A stretch of DNA of 12,491 nt from DATKWV01 sp035529405 (lineage in GTDB: Bacteria; Planctomycetota; Phycisphaerae; Sedimentisphaerales; Anaerobacaceae). The translations under genes were made by a program, and so were the position numbers. The notes under the pieces are model-generated. The model worked only from the letters and a program-made list of their open reading frames with translations. It made no database searches and was not told the origin of the DNA. Positions 6,167 through 12,491 of this stretch are shown piece after piece. Within the stretch, counting starts at the first letter, position 1. The number at the start of each line of letters is the position of its first letter. Location: contig DATKWV010000099.1 of the NCBI GenBank assembly GCA_035529405.1, forward strand, positions 1 to 12,491, in the 5' to 3' direction.

Positions 6167-7030
6167 CTATTCCTGCCTTTGTGTTTTTAGCGGTAAAACG
6201 CCCGCCATCTCGCCAATAACATTAACAAGCTCTGAACCAGTTGGGATAACAATTTTGGCGTTGTCCCTCAGAGACTTTTCAACAGCTTCGAGCTTTCTTA
6301 GCAGTTGAGCGTTGCCGACAAAGTATTTGTTGGCCGCCTCATTAACAAGTCTTATTGCCTCAGCTTCACCTTCAGCGGCAAGAATTTTTGCCTGTCTTAT
6401 ACCTTCTGCCTTTTTAATCTCGGCTCTTTTTAGACCGTCAGCCTGTCTCTCGACGGCGTTGGCAAAATCCAGGGCCGCTATTTTTTCATTCTCAGCCTTG
6501 ACCACCTTGTTCATTGTTTCCTGCACATCTTTTGGAGGGTCAATCTCTTTCAATTCTGTTCGGACTATTTCCATCCCCCAATTTTTGGTTTCTTTCGATA
6601 GAGTCTTAAGAAGTTCTCCGTTTATCTTATCTCTCTCGCTGTTTGCCGATTTCAATGTCAGTGTCCCTATGATATTTCTCAGGGTCGTTCTGGCCAGGTT
6701 TACTATCTGCCATTCATAGTTGTTCACATTATATTGAGAACTTTTGACACTGTCTTCGTCAGGTTTTACCTTAAAGTATACCTGCGCATCGACTCTTGCA
6801 TTAAGGTTGTCATTTGTAATTATTTCCTGGGGCTGTGCATCTACCATCTGCTCGGTAATGTTCACCTGGATCATTCTGTCTATTATTGGAATAATCCAAT
6901 GGAATCCGGGCATGCCGAACCGTCTGTATTTACCTAATCTTTCAATCAGCCCCCTGTGTGTGGGCCGTATAATTCTTATACCCGTAAAGAAAACTATTAC
7001 AGCAGCAGCGCCTATTGCATACCAAATCAT
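6167..7030 (-). CDS. SPFH / Band 7 (stomatin-like) membrane protein
   Basis: SPFH proteins form large membrane-anchored oligomers that organise membrane domains and often modulate proteases. The exact role of this one is unknown. It has 287 residues. One N-terminal transmembrane helix (about 2-21) is followed by the Band 7 domain (about 22-190): RPTHRGLIERLGKYRR, GFHWIIPIIDR (42-52), VDAQPQEIITNDN, DAQVYFKV (81-88), and the TTLRNIIGTLTL stretch (115-126). Then comes a charged, alanine-rich coiled-coil (about 175-235, ending AKILAAEGEAEAI) and a short hydrophobic tail. The layout matches QmcA/paraslipin-type stomatins. The ATG at 7030 has a strong GGGGTGA ribosome binding site. No NfeD partner lies next to it in this window; its downstream neighbour is convergent. 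Confidence 0.92.
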   Translation of the reverse strand: MIWYAIGAAAVIVFFTGIRIIRPTHRGLIERLGKYRRFGMPGFHWIIPIIDRMIQVNITEQMVDAQPQEIITNDNLNARVDAQVYFKVKPDEDSVKSSQYNVNNYEWQIVNLARTTLRNIIGTLTLKSANSERDKINGELLKTLSKETKNWGMEIVRTELKEIDPPKDVQETMNKVVKAENEKIAALDFANAVERQADGLKRAEIKKAEGIRQAKILAAEGEAEAIRLVNEAANKYFVGNAQLLRKLEAVEKSLRDNAKIVIPTGSELVNVIGEMAGVLPLKTQRQE

Positions 7031-7390
7031 AATTCACCCCTTTCTTATATATTATCTGTCATTTCTCATTTAACACTTTCGGATACACCCTTCCATTTAT
7101 CGGCCTTGCTATAATACGGGAACTTTCATTCAATTACAACACTGCGGGCTCTGCCGGCTGGTATTTTGCTGCTGAATAAGTTACTCTGCGGCACTGCCCA
7201 AAAACCGGGCGCATAATTAAGCTGCATTTGTTGCCTGATATGCCCTTTGTTACTCACAATCTCGCCTTCAGGCACTGCCGTTGATTAGCCCCCCCCGCAA
7301 TGACGCCCGAGCCGATTTTGCATCAAAATAGGCCCGCCGATATACGATTAACACAGGGCAGGTACTTGTAGATTTATCACTTATAAAACT
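7031..7390. other. 360-base intergenic stretch between SPFH gene and tRNA-Val
   Basis: I find no plausible coding frame and no recognisable structural RNA here: no SRP RNA GGAA loop motif, tmRNA tag or RNase P signature. It holds the SPFH promoter (7111-7139), a run of eight C (7289-7296), and an imperfect hairpin at 7308-7336. The latter's core is ATTTTG / CAAAAT around a 3-base loop, extended by GCC/GGC and CG/CG across single mismatches. No T-run follows the hairpin on either strand. Confidence 0.6.
7111..7139 (-). promoter_or_regulatory. Sigma70-type promoter for the SPFH gene
   Basis: On the minus strand TTGTAA (7139-7134) and TATTAT (7116-7111) are 17 bases apart, matching consensus at four and five positions. 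A start near 7104 gives a leader of about 75 bases before the ATG at 7030. The same bases read on the plus strand contain TATAAT but lack a matching -35, so the minus-strand reading is preferred. Confidence 0.55.
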
Positions 7391-7463
7391 GGGCGATACT
7401 GGACTTGAACCAGTGACCTCCTGCGTGTAAAGCAGGCGCTCTAGCCGACTGAGCTAATCGCCC
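7391..7463 (-). tRNA. tRNA-Val (anticodon TAC)
   Basis: A complete 73-base cloverleaf on the minus strand: acceptor GGGCGAT paired with ATCGCCC, D-arm GCTC/GAGC with the GG in its loop, anticodon stem CCTGC/GCAGG around the loop TTTACAC (anticodon TAC, reading GTA/GTG), a five-base variable loop AGGTC, and T-arm ACTGG-TTCAAGT-CCAGT. The 3' CCA is not encoded. It has its own promoter immediately upstream. It is a canonical valine tRNA in every element. Confidence 0.97.
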
Positions 7464-7475
7464 TCTACCTCTATG

Positions 7476-7504
7476 AGAATACCGACTTTTAGTCCTTGCG
7501 TCAA
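7476..7504 (-). promoter_or_regulatory. Sigma70-type promoter for tRNA-Val
   Basis: On the minus strand TTGACG (7504-7499) and TATTCT (7481-7476) are separated by 17 bases, with five and four matches to consensus. A transcript starting near 7469 would begin about six bases before the mature tRNA 5' end, typical of a single-gene tRNA unit. Confidence 0.6.
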
Positions 7505-7584
7505 CACTGTTGATGCTTTATTATTACCTGTAATTAGCAACTGGTTTCAACCGGGTTCGTCTGTTAAAATTCCGAGGTGAGTTT

Positions 7585-8100
7585 ATGCCCATAATCGAAT
7601 CTATTCTTGCAAGATATTCCTGCCGGTCGTACCAGGACAGACCTGTAGAGCAGGACAAACTTGATGAAGTCCTCGAGGCCGCAAGACTGGCCCCTTCAGC
7701 CAAGAATATGCAGGACTGGCGATTTATAGTCGTCACCGACAAACACACCAGGCACAATCTTGCAAAGGCCGCCGGCGACCAGATGTTTCTCGAAAAGGCC
7801 GGTGTAATCATCGTTGCCTGCAGTACCACCGATTATGTTATGCGCTGTGGCCAGAAAATTGCACCCATTGACGTGGCCATTGCACTTGAGCACATAGCCC
7901 TGCAGGCCGCCCACTTGAACCTGGCGACCTGCTGGATTGGCTCGTTCTATCCCGAAAAAGTCAAAGCCCTTTTGGATATTCCTGACCAGGCCGAAATTAT
8001 CGAACTGATGGCCGTCGGGTACCCTGCCGATAAACCCAAACAGCCCAAACGCCTTTCTATTGACCGGATATGCTGCTATGAAAAATGGTCTTTTGACTGA
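7585..8100 (+). CDS. Nitroreductase family flavoprotein
   Basis: Members of this family are FMN-dependent oxidoreductases that reduce nitro compounds, quinones, flavins or related acceptors with NAD(P)H; the substrate cannot be told from sequence. The 171 residues are on the short side (family usually 170-220). Residues 9-20 (ARYSCRSYQDRP) and 35-46 (LAPSAKNMQDWR) are the FMN phosphate/isoalloxazine contact motifs. IDVAIALEHIALQAAHLNLATCWIGSF (95-121) is the conserved central helix plus second FMN segment, and LMAVGYPADKP (141-151) is the usual C-terminal signature. The ATG at 7585 has a GAGGTGA ribosome binding site. Several cysteines lie near the C-terminus (163, 164), but there is no ferredoxin domain. 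A tRNA gene follows 26 bases downstream, possibly on the same transcript. Confidence 0.93.
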   Translation: MPIIESILARYSCRSYQDRPVEQDKLDEVLEAARLAPSAKNMQDWRFIVVTDKHTRHNLAKAAGDQMFLEKAGVIIVACSTTDYVMRCGQKIAPIDVAIALEHIALQAAHLNLATCWIGSFYPEKVKALLDIPDQAEIIELMAVGYPADKPKQPKRLSIDRICCYEKWSFD

Positions 8101-8125
8101 CTTTTTACCTCCGTAAATGTTATCA

Positions 8126-8196
8126 GGGGACGTAGTGTAACGGGAGCACACCGCGGTCGCATCGCGGAAATGAGGGTTCGATTCCCTTCGTCTCCA
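8126..8196 (+). tRNA. tRNA, anticodon CGC, alanine-type identity, unusual short body
   Basis: A 71-base cloverleaf including the discriminator A. The acceptor GGGGACG pairs with CGTCTCC, with a G-T wobble at the third pair (8128-8193), the hallmark of alanine tRNA, and A73 also fits alanine. The D-arm GTGT/GCAC has a 7-base loop. The anticodon stem CCGCG/CGCGG encloses GTCGCAT, giving anticodon CGC (codon GCG, Ala). The variable loop is only four bases (AAAT), and the T-arm is GAGGG-TTCGATT-CCCTT. The D-arm, short variable loop and T-arm look more like a bacterial glycine tRNA than a typical alanine tRNA, and position 32 is G where a pyrimidine is normal. CCA is not encoded. All stems are intact, so it should fold. 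Confidence 0.85.
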
Positions 8197-8286
8197 TTAT
8201 ATATTCGACAAAACTGCGGGGCAAAACACACCTTGCCTCCAGCCGCCGCCTTGCAGCAGGCCGTAAACCCTTCTCCGTTTTTATAC

Positions 8287-8315
8287 TTGAACCCGCCCCC
8301 GCAATATGGTATAAT
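8287..8315 (+). promoter_or_regulatory. Strong sigma70-type promoter for the LamG/TIM-barrel gene
   Basis: TTGAAC (8287-8292) and a perfect TATAAT (8310-8315) are separated by 17 bases. A start near 8322 gives a leader of about 55 bases before the ATG at 8379. This is the best promoter match in the window. Confidence 0.75.
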
Positions 8316-8378
8316 GTCTTTTCGGCAAGGAGCGGCGATTTTTACCTGATTAACTCTAATGTTCACGAGGGACTTATT

Positions 8379-10364
8379 ATGTGCGGCAAACAGTCTTTTT
8401 CAATCTATACCGTTATTGTTCTGCTGGCTCTGATTTCTGCTTGCCTTGTACATGCATACGACTATGCCTCCACCCCGCCGGGCGATTTTAACGCAGATTA
8501 TATAGTTGATTTTGAAGACCTCAAGGTATTGGCCGATGATTGGCTTGTTAATGCTTATGATTTGCCTGGCCCATCGCCGACGGCCCTGGTTTCCCACTAC
8601 GAGTTTGACGGCAATGCCGCCGACACTGTCGGCGGCAACAATGGCACCGAGGTCGGCAACCCCGCCTATGCCGCAGGCAGGTATAATCAGGCAATCAGTC
8701 TTGACGGCGACGGCGACTATGTAAACTGCGGCAATGACGCCAGCTTCAATATCACCTCTGCTGTTACTATTTCAGCCTGGTTCAAGGGCACATTTGACGG
8801 TTCTTTGGGCAGAATCATCGAAAAAGGATACAACTGGATGTTGTGCAGCGGGTACGGTGACAATGTCGCTTTCTACTGCCTGGGCTTTGGCATTCTTGAG
8901 GGTTCTGCAACCGTCAATGACAACCAGTGGCACCACGTAGCCGGCGTATTTGACGGCTCGAAGATGTATCTGTACGTTGATGGCGACGTTGATGCCGTCA
9001 AGACCGCTGCCGGCAGCCTGAAAGTCTCGACCTCCAATGTTTATATAGGCGGAAACACATCTCGCTCCTTCAACGGCCTTATTGACGATGTCCGTATTTA
9101 TAGTCGTGCCCTCTCCGAGGCGGAGATAGAACTGCTTGCCGGCCTGCTTGCAACCGACCTTAACACCGACGGCGTTGTCAACCTTAATGACTTTGCACAG
9201 CAGGCACAGCAATGGCTGTCGCCGGTTACCTTCAATGCCTACGCGCAGTGGTCGAACGGCCCGCCGACCGGCGCCGGTTATTTCCCGCTGGCCGTATGGC
9301 TGCAGAGACCCGAAGATGCCGTTATATGGAAACAGGCAGGTGTCAATCTCTACATCGGCCTGTGGAATGGCCCCACCGATACCCAATTGACCACTCTTCG
9401 CTCTGCCGGTATGCAGGTCATCGCCTCGCAGAACAGCACGGCGCTGGCATGGAATGATGTTACCTTGGCCGACGGCAGCCCGCTTATTATAGGGTACCTC
9501 CAGCAGGATGAGCCTGACAACTGCCAGTGGACCGGCTCCACCTGGGGACCCCCGGTACCCACCTCGACCATTCAGCAGCGATATTATCAGATGAAGGCCA
9601 ACGACCCCACAAAACCCGTTTTCCTGAACCTGTCTCAGGGACTTGGCTGGGACAGCGGCACCTGGCCCGGCCAGGGCGGATACATTACACCCGCTGTCGA
9701 TTATCCCCAGTATATACTCGGCTCCGACATCGTTGGGTTCGACATTTACCCTATGGACTGCGCCCGCCCAGAAACCTGTGATGACGCCTGGAGGGTGGCC
9801 CTCGGCGTTGACCGCCTCCACCAGTACTCACCGCCCGGCCATATCGTCTGGAACGTCATCGAAACCGGCGATATAAGCGCAAACGACCACATGGCAACCG
9901 TCGAAGAAATCAAAGCCGAGGTCTGGATGTCAATCATTCACGGCTCGACAGGAATTATTTACTTTATTCACGGGAAAAGCTCGTCCGGCGTCTTCGACGA
10001 CCGTGCCCTGCTGCGCCCGGAGTTTGCCGACCGCTTAGCTGGCGTAACCGCCATTAACAACCGCATTCACGACCTGGCGCCCGTGCTTAACAGCCCCACT
10101 GTCGAAGGTGCAGCCACCATACAGAATGTTGTCGGCACCACGCCCGTCGATTTTATTGTAAAGCAGTATGGTTCCGCCACTTACCTTTTCGCCGCGTCAA
10201 TGCGCGAGCCTTCAACAACAAAATTATTCACCCTCTCAGCCCTGCCGGATACCACTATCGACGTGCTTGATGAAGGCCGTCAACTGTCATTGACCAACGG
10301 CCAATTCCAGGATACCTTCATCGGTTTCCAGGCCCATTTGTACAAAATCAACGCCGCCCCGTAA
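8379..10364 (+). CDS. Secreted multidomain protein: dockerin-like repeats, LamG, TIM-barrel glycosidase-like domain
   Basis: A likely extracellular carbohydrate-active protein of 661 residues; the substrate is unknown. A signal peptide (1-26, cleavage after VHA) is followed by a dockerin-like EF-hand half-repeat (GDFNADYIVDFEDLKVLADD, 35-54) and a LamG/concanavalin-like domain (about 70-250; SHYEFDGNAADTVGGNNGT, ITSAVTISAWFKG, QWHHVAGVFDG, NGLIDDVRIYSRALSEAEI). A second half-repeat follows (TDLNTDGVVNLNDFAQQAQQ, 259-278), then a TIM-barrel-like region (about 285-570). Candidate acidic catalytic residues are Glu378 in QQDEPDN and Glu495 in WNVIET. They sit about 117 apart, as retaining clan-A glycosidases can have, but this is inference. 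The C-terminus (about 572-661) looks like a beta-sandwich. The start has a GAGGGA ribosome binding site. There is no GPI-, PEP-CTERM- or sortase-type tail. Confidence 0.82.
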   Translation: MCGKQSFSIYTVIVLLALISACLVHAYDYASTPPGDFNADYIVDFEDLKVLADDWLVNAYDLPGPSPTALVSHYEFDGNAADTVGGNNGTEVGNPAYAAGRYNQAISLDGDGDYVNCGNDASFNITSAVTISAWFKGTFDGSLGRIIEKGYNWMLCSGYGDNVAFYCLGFGILEGSATVNDNQWHHVAGVFDGSKMYLYVDGDVDAVKTAAGSLKVSTSNVYIGGNTSRSFNGLIDDVRIYSRALSEAEIELLAGLLATDLNTDGVVNLNDFAQQAQQWLSPVTFNAYAQWSNGPPTGAGYFPLAVWLQRPEDAVIWKQAGVNLYIGLWNGPTDTQLTTLRSAGMQVIASQNSTALAWNDVTLADGSPLIIGYLQQDEPDNCQWTGSTWGPPVPTSTIQQRYYQMKANDPTKPVFLNLSQGLGWDSGTWPGQGGYITPAVDYPQYILGSDIVGFDIYPMDCARPETCDDAWRVALGVDRLHQYSPPGHIVWNVIETGDISANDHMATVEEIKAEVWMSIIHGSTGIIYFIHGKSSSGVFDDRALLRPEFADRLAGVTAINNRIHDLAPVLNSPTVEGAATIQNVVGTTPVDFIVKQYGSATYLFAASMREPSTTKLFTLSALPDTTIDVLDEGRQLSLTNGQFQDTFIGFQAHLYKINAAP

Positions 10365-10413
10365 CCTAAACGGTATCACGTGCTGTGTCTTGCTATAAGA
10401 TGCCGGATTTTTA

Positions 10414-10442
10414 TTGCTTTCGTGCTCTCTTTGTGATATAAT
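10414..10442 (+). promoter_or_regulatory. Sigma70-type promoter for the beta-helix gene
   Basis: TTGCTT (10414-10419) and a perfect TATAAT (10437-10442) are 17 bases apart, and TGA directly before the -10 gives an extended -10 element. A start near 10449 would give a leader of about 70 bases. It shows that this gene need not depend on readthrough from the gene upstream. Confidence 0.65.
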
Positions 10443-10519
10443 TTTCCTCTTAAACCGGAATTGCTGCTGTGTGGCAGCTCCCGGCCAATCTAACATATCA
10501 TTACCGGAGGAGTAAAGTT

Positions 10520-12491
10520 ATGTTTTCCAGAGTATTTGTTACAGTCTGCGTTATTCTATTATTTATTTTTACCTGTCCTGCTGCTTTTGCATATACCGGC
10601 CAGGGACAATTCAGTATCCCCATCGGCCAGCCTGCCATAGACGGAGTTATCAATCCCGGTGAATGGGGCACAGCAACCTGGATTGATATGGACACCGTCT
10701 ATAGCGGCACACCCACGGACGTCTCACAGGCGCGCTGGGCCGCTATGTGGAGCCCTGCGACAAATCTGGTTTACGTCGTTATAACCGGCACCGACACAGA
10801 CCATATCTTCAGCAGCGACTTTACAGTATGGAATGCACACGATGACGTGGAAATCCACATCGATGCCGGAAACACCAATACCAGCGACCCGGCCTATTAC
10901 AGCAGCACCGTGATGCGCTACGCCCAGCATTATTTCATCGGATACAACGGCACCGGCGGCGCCTGGTCGCACATTTCAAGCCAGTCCGCCGACAGTGCCA
11001 TTCCCGGCGGTTATGCCGTTACCGTAAATGGCGATGTTATAACCTACGAATTTGCCCTGACACCATATACCGACCTCAATCTCGCCAACCCCGCCGGCTC
11101 GCCGGTCCGAACCCTGCAGCCCGGTGATGTAATCGGCCTGGACATGGTTATGTTCACCAGGCAGACCAGCGGCACCACTGGGATGTTGTGTGAAAATGCG
11201 GTGACGGGCAAATTTAAAGATGCCAGTACATTCCTCGACCACACCCTTGTTGGCCTGCGGTTGGCCGCCTATGATGAAAGCCCCGCTGACGACAGCACAC
11301 AGGTCAGCACATTGCCGGTTCTTGCCTGGACGCCCGGAATATACGCAGCCGGCCACGATGTGTATTTCGGCACCGGTTTTGATGATGTCAATGACGCGAA
11401 CAATTCCGATTTAACCGGTATATACAGGGGTCTCCAGGCCCTCGACGCAAATTCTTACGATACCGCCGACTATGACCCTGCGGGCCTTTTGCCGGGCAGA
11501 ACTTACTTCTGGCGCGTCGATGAGGTCAACGATGCCTGTCAGCCGCAGCCGTGGAAAGGCCCCGTCTGGGGTTTGGCTGTAAGATGTGATATGTCTGTCG
11601 AAGGCCGGCTGGACATAGGCGACCTGAAGGCATTTACGCTTCAGTGGCTGGCCGAAGGCAGCCTTATGGTCCCCACGACCTGGTGCTGCGGTGCCGATAT
11701 GGACCACAACGGCGGCGTGGACTTTACGGACTACTCCTTATTTGCCGACCAGTGGGCTATCGAAGCTGCTCAGCAGGGTAATACCTTTTATGTTGACCCC
11801 GTAAGCGGCTCTATGGCCAATGACGGCAGTTATTACCATCCCTGGAGCACACTGCAGGCCGTATTCGCCGCCAACAAAATCGAGTCCCGTGACAAGAACC
11901 TCAACCCCAGAAACACGGGCGCGCCGGTAAAGGCCGGCGACACAATTATGCTGCGAAGCGGCAATCACGGTATTATAAACGAAACCGGCGGCTATCATAA
12001 TACAAGCACCATCACCATCGAGGCACAGTCAGGCCACACACCCAAGCTTAAGTCATGGGCCTTTGATTATGCATCGAACTGGGTAATCAGGGGACTGGAA
12101 TTCGCTTACGGCATGGGAGGTGGGCATATAATTGATATTTTGTCCGGTTCAAGCGGAATCGCCACCCACGATATTACCATCGAGGACTGCTACATTTACA
12201 CCCAGGAGAATACGACCGGCTGGACGACAACCGAGTGGAATAACGTTCCTTATGGGGTGTACTTGTACGGCAGCGGAAACGTGATTCTGCAGGACTGTAC
12301 CATCAAAAATATCGATATGGGCGTAGTTGCCACCAGTAACACGCAGGTTATCGGCTGCACTATCCGCAATTTTGCCAAGGACGGCATAAGAGGCGCCGGA
12401 AGCAACATCACTCTTGAGGAAAACGAGATTCTGGATTCCTATAACGTCAATACCAACCACGACGACGGCATACAGTGGTACTCAGGTCCCG
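10520..12491 (+). CDS. Secreted CBM9-like / FN3-like / dockerin-like / parallel beta-helix protein (partial, 3' end off the window)
   Basis: The frame stays open from the ATG at 10520 to the window edge (657 codons seen), with a GGAGG ribosome binding site about 10 bases upstream. A signal peptide (1-24, ending CPAAFA) is followed by a CBM9/DOMON-like domain (about 33-245; PAIDGVINPGEW near 38-49 and DDVEIHIDAGN near 108-118). Next is a fibronectin-like domain (about 250-354) with VYFGTGFDDVNDA and YFWRVDEVND, a type I associate with planctomycete exported proteins. Then comes a dockerin-like pair (about 356-415), the first half degenerate and the second intact (ADMDHNGGVDFTDYSLFADQ). From about 420 on there is a right-handed parallel beta-helix (FYVDPVSGS, ITIEDCYIY, VILQDCTIKNID, TQVIGCTIRNF, ITLEENEI), the pectate-lyase-like fold. 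Probable role: binding and possibly cleaving an extracellular polysaccharide; catalytic residues are not identified. Confidence 0.85.
   Translation, partial: MFSRVFVTVCVILLFIFTCPAAFAYTGQGQFSIPIGQPAIDGVINPGEWGTATWIDMDTVYSGTPTDVSQARWAAMWSPATNLVYVVITGTDTDHIFSSDFTVWNAHDDVEIHIDAGNTNTSDPAYYSSTVMRYAQHYFIGYNGTGGAWSHISSQSADSAIPGGYAVTVNGDVITYEFALTPYTDLNLANPAGSPVRTLQPGDVIGLDMVMFTRQTSGTTGMLCENAVTGKFKDASTFLDHTLVGLRLAAYDESPADDSTQVSTLPVLAWTPGIYAAGHDVYFGTGFDDVNDANNSDLTGIYRGLQALDANSYDTADYDPAGLLPGRTYFWRVDEVNDACQPQPWKGPVWGLAVRCDMSVEGRLDIGDLKAFTLQWLAEGSLMVPTTWCCGADMDHNGGVDFTDYSLFADQWAIEAAQQGNTFYVDPVSGSMANDGSYYHPWSTLQAVFAANKIESRDKNLNPRNTGAPVKAGDTIMLRSGNHGIINETGGYHNTSTITIEAQSGHTPKLKSWAFDYASNWVIRGLEFAYGMGGGHIIDILSGSSGIATHDITIEDCYIYTQENTTGWTTTEWNNVPYGVYLYGSGNVILQDCTIKNIDMGVVATSNTQVIGCTIRNFAKDGIRGAGSNITLEENEILDSYNVNTNHDDGIQWYSGP

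Noticed and set aside
7105..7116. Plus-strand extended -10 (TGCTATAAT)
   Set aside because: There is no -35 at a suitable distance and no plus-strand gene for more than 450 bases. The same bases form the -10 of a well-spaced minus-strand promoter for the SPFH gene.
7140..7260. Possible SRP (4.5S) RNA suggested by GGGCTCTGCCGGCTGGT
   Set aside because: The conserved apical GGAA loop and its asymmetric internal loop are absent from the following bases on both strands.
7250..7306. Possible copy of the widespread palindromic GAGATTG...GCAATGAC type repeat
   Set aside because: The two ends (CAATCTC and GCAATGAC) have the wrong relative orientation, and the middle is not palindromic.
8093..8119. 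TTGACT with TAAATG as a promoter for the CGC tRNA
   Set aside because: The spacing is only 15 bases, the -10 matches three positions, and the start would fall on or inside the mature tRNA. Readthrough from the nitroreductase gene is simpler.
8076..8366. Minus-strand 96-codon frame reading EGNRTLISAMRPRCAPVTLRPL
   Set aside because: This stretch is the antisense of the CGC tRNA at 8126-8196. Peptides of this kind are a known artefact of translating across tRNA genes.
8772..9821. Long minus-strand open frame of 349 codons
   Set aside because: It is entirely antisense to the LamG/TIM-barrel gene, whose domain motifs are clear. The minus-strand product has no recognisable motif and arises from the GC-biased third positions of the real gene.
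10724..12460. Series of minus-strand open frames of 60 to 126 codons
   Set aside because: They lie antisense to the continuous plus-strand frame from 10520, which encodes a signal peptide and recognisable domains through to the window edge.

Overview
The window looks like a chromosomal segment of a free-living, Gram-negative-type bacterium of moderate GC content, most likely a planctomycete of the Phycisphaerae lineage. That placement is an inference. It rests on the two large secreted proteins at the right end, which combine dockerin-like half-repeats, a LamG domain, a CBM9-like domain, a planctomycete-style fibronectin-like domain with a 'YFWRVDEVND' motif, and a parallel beta-helix. No rRNA or marker phylogeny is available here.

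Left half (1-5288, all minus strand): a run of eight closely spaced housekeeping genes read from right to left as pheA, tpiA, secG, yicC, gmk, rpoZ, coaC, coaB. Gaps run from 4 to about 70 bases. pheA makes the prephenate-to-phenylpyruvate branch of phenylalanine synthesis, tpiA is glycolysis, secG belongs to the Sec translocase, yicC is an endoribonuclease family protein, gmk is guanylate kinase, rpoZ is RNA polymerase omega, and coaC/coaB make 4'-phosphopantetheine from phosphopantothenate. coaB runs off the left edge. A sigma70-type promoter lies ahead of pheA. Its leader of roughly 90 bases can form two mutually exclusive hairpins, one of them terminator-like and directly before the start codon.

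Middle (5289-8200): a divergent intergenic region with a perfect 14-base palindrome between 9-base direct repeats, then an O6-alkylguanine-DNA alkyltransferase gene (plus), a convergent SPFH/stomatin-like membrane protein gene (minus), tRNA-Val(TAC) on the minus strand with its own promoter, a small nitroreductase gene (plus), and a plus-strand tRNA with anticodon CGC that has alanine identity elements but a short, glycine-tRNA-like body.

Right end (8200-12491, plus strand): two large exported proteins, each with its own near-consensus promoter and good ribosome binding site. The first (661 residues) has a signal peptide, dockerin-like half-repeat, LamG, a second dockerin-like half-repeat, and a TIM-barrel glycosidase-like domain. 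The second is cut by the window edge and has a signal peptide, CBM9-like domain, FN3-like domain, dockerin-like pair and parallel beta-helix. Together they suggest extracellular binding and breakdown of polysaccharide. I see no CRISPR array, insertion sequence, prophage or defence module. The items most worth a second look are the pheA leader, the unusual alanine-type tRNA, the dockerin-interrupting LamG architecture and the split coaC/coaB pair.
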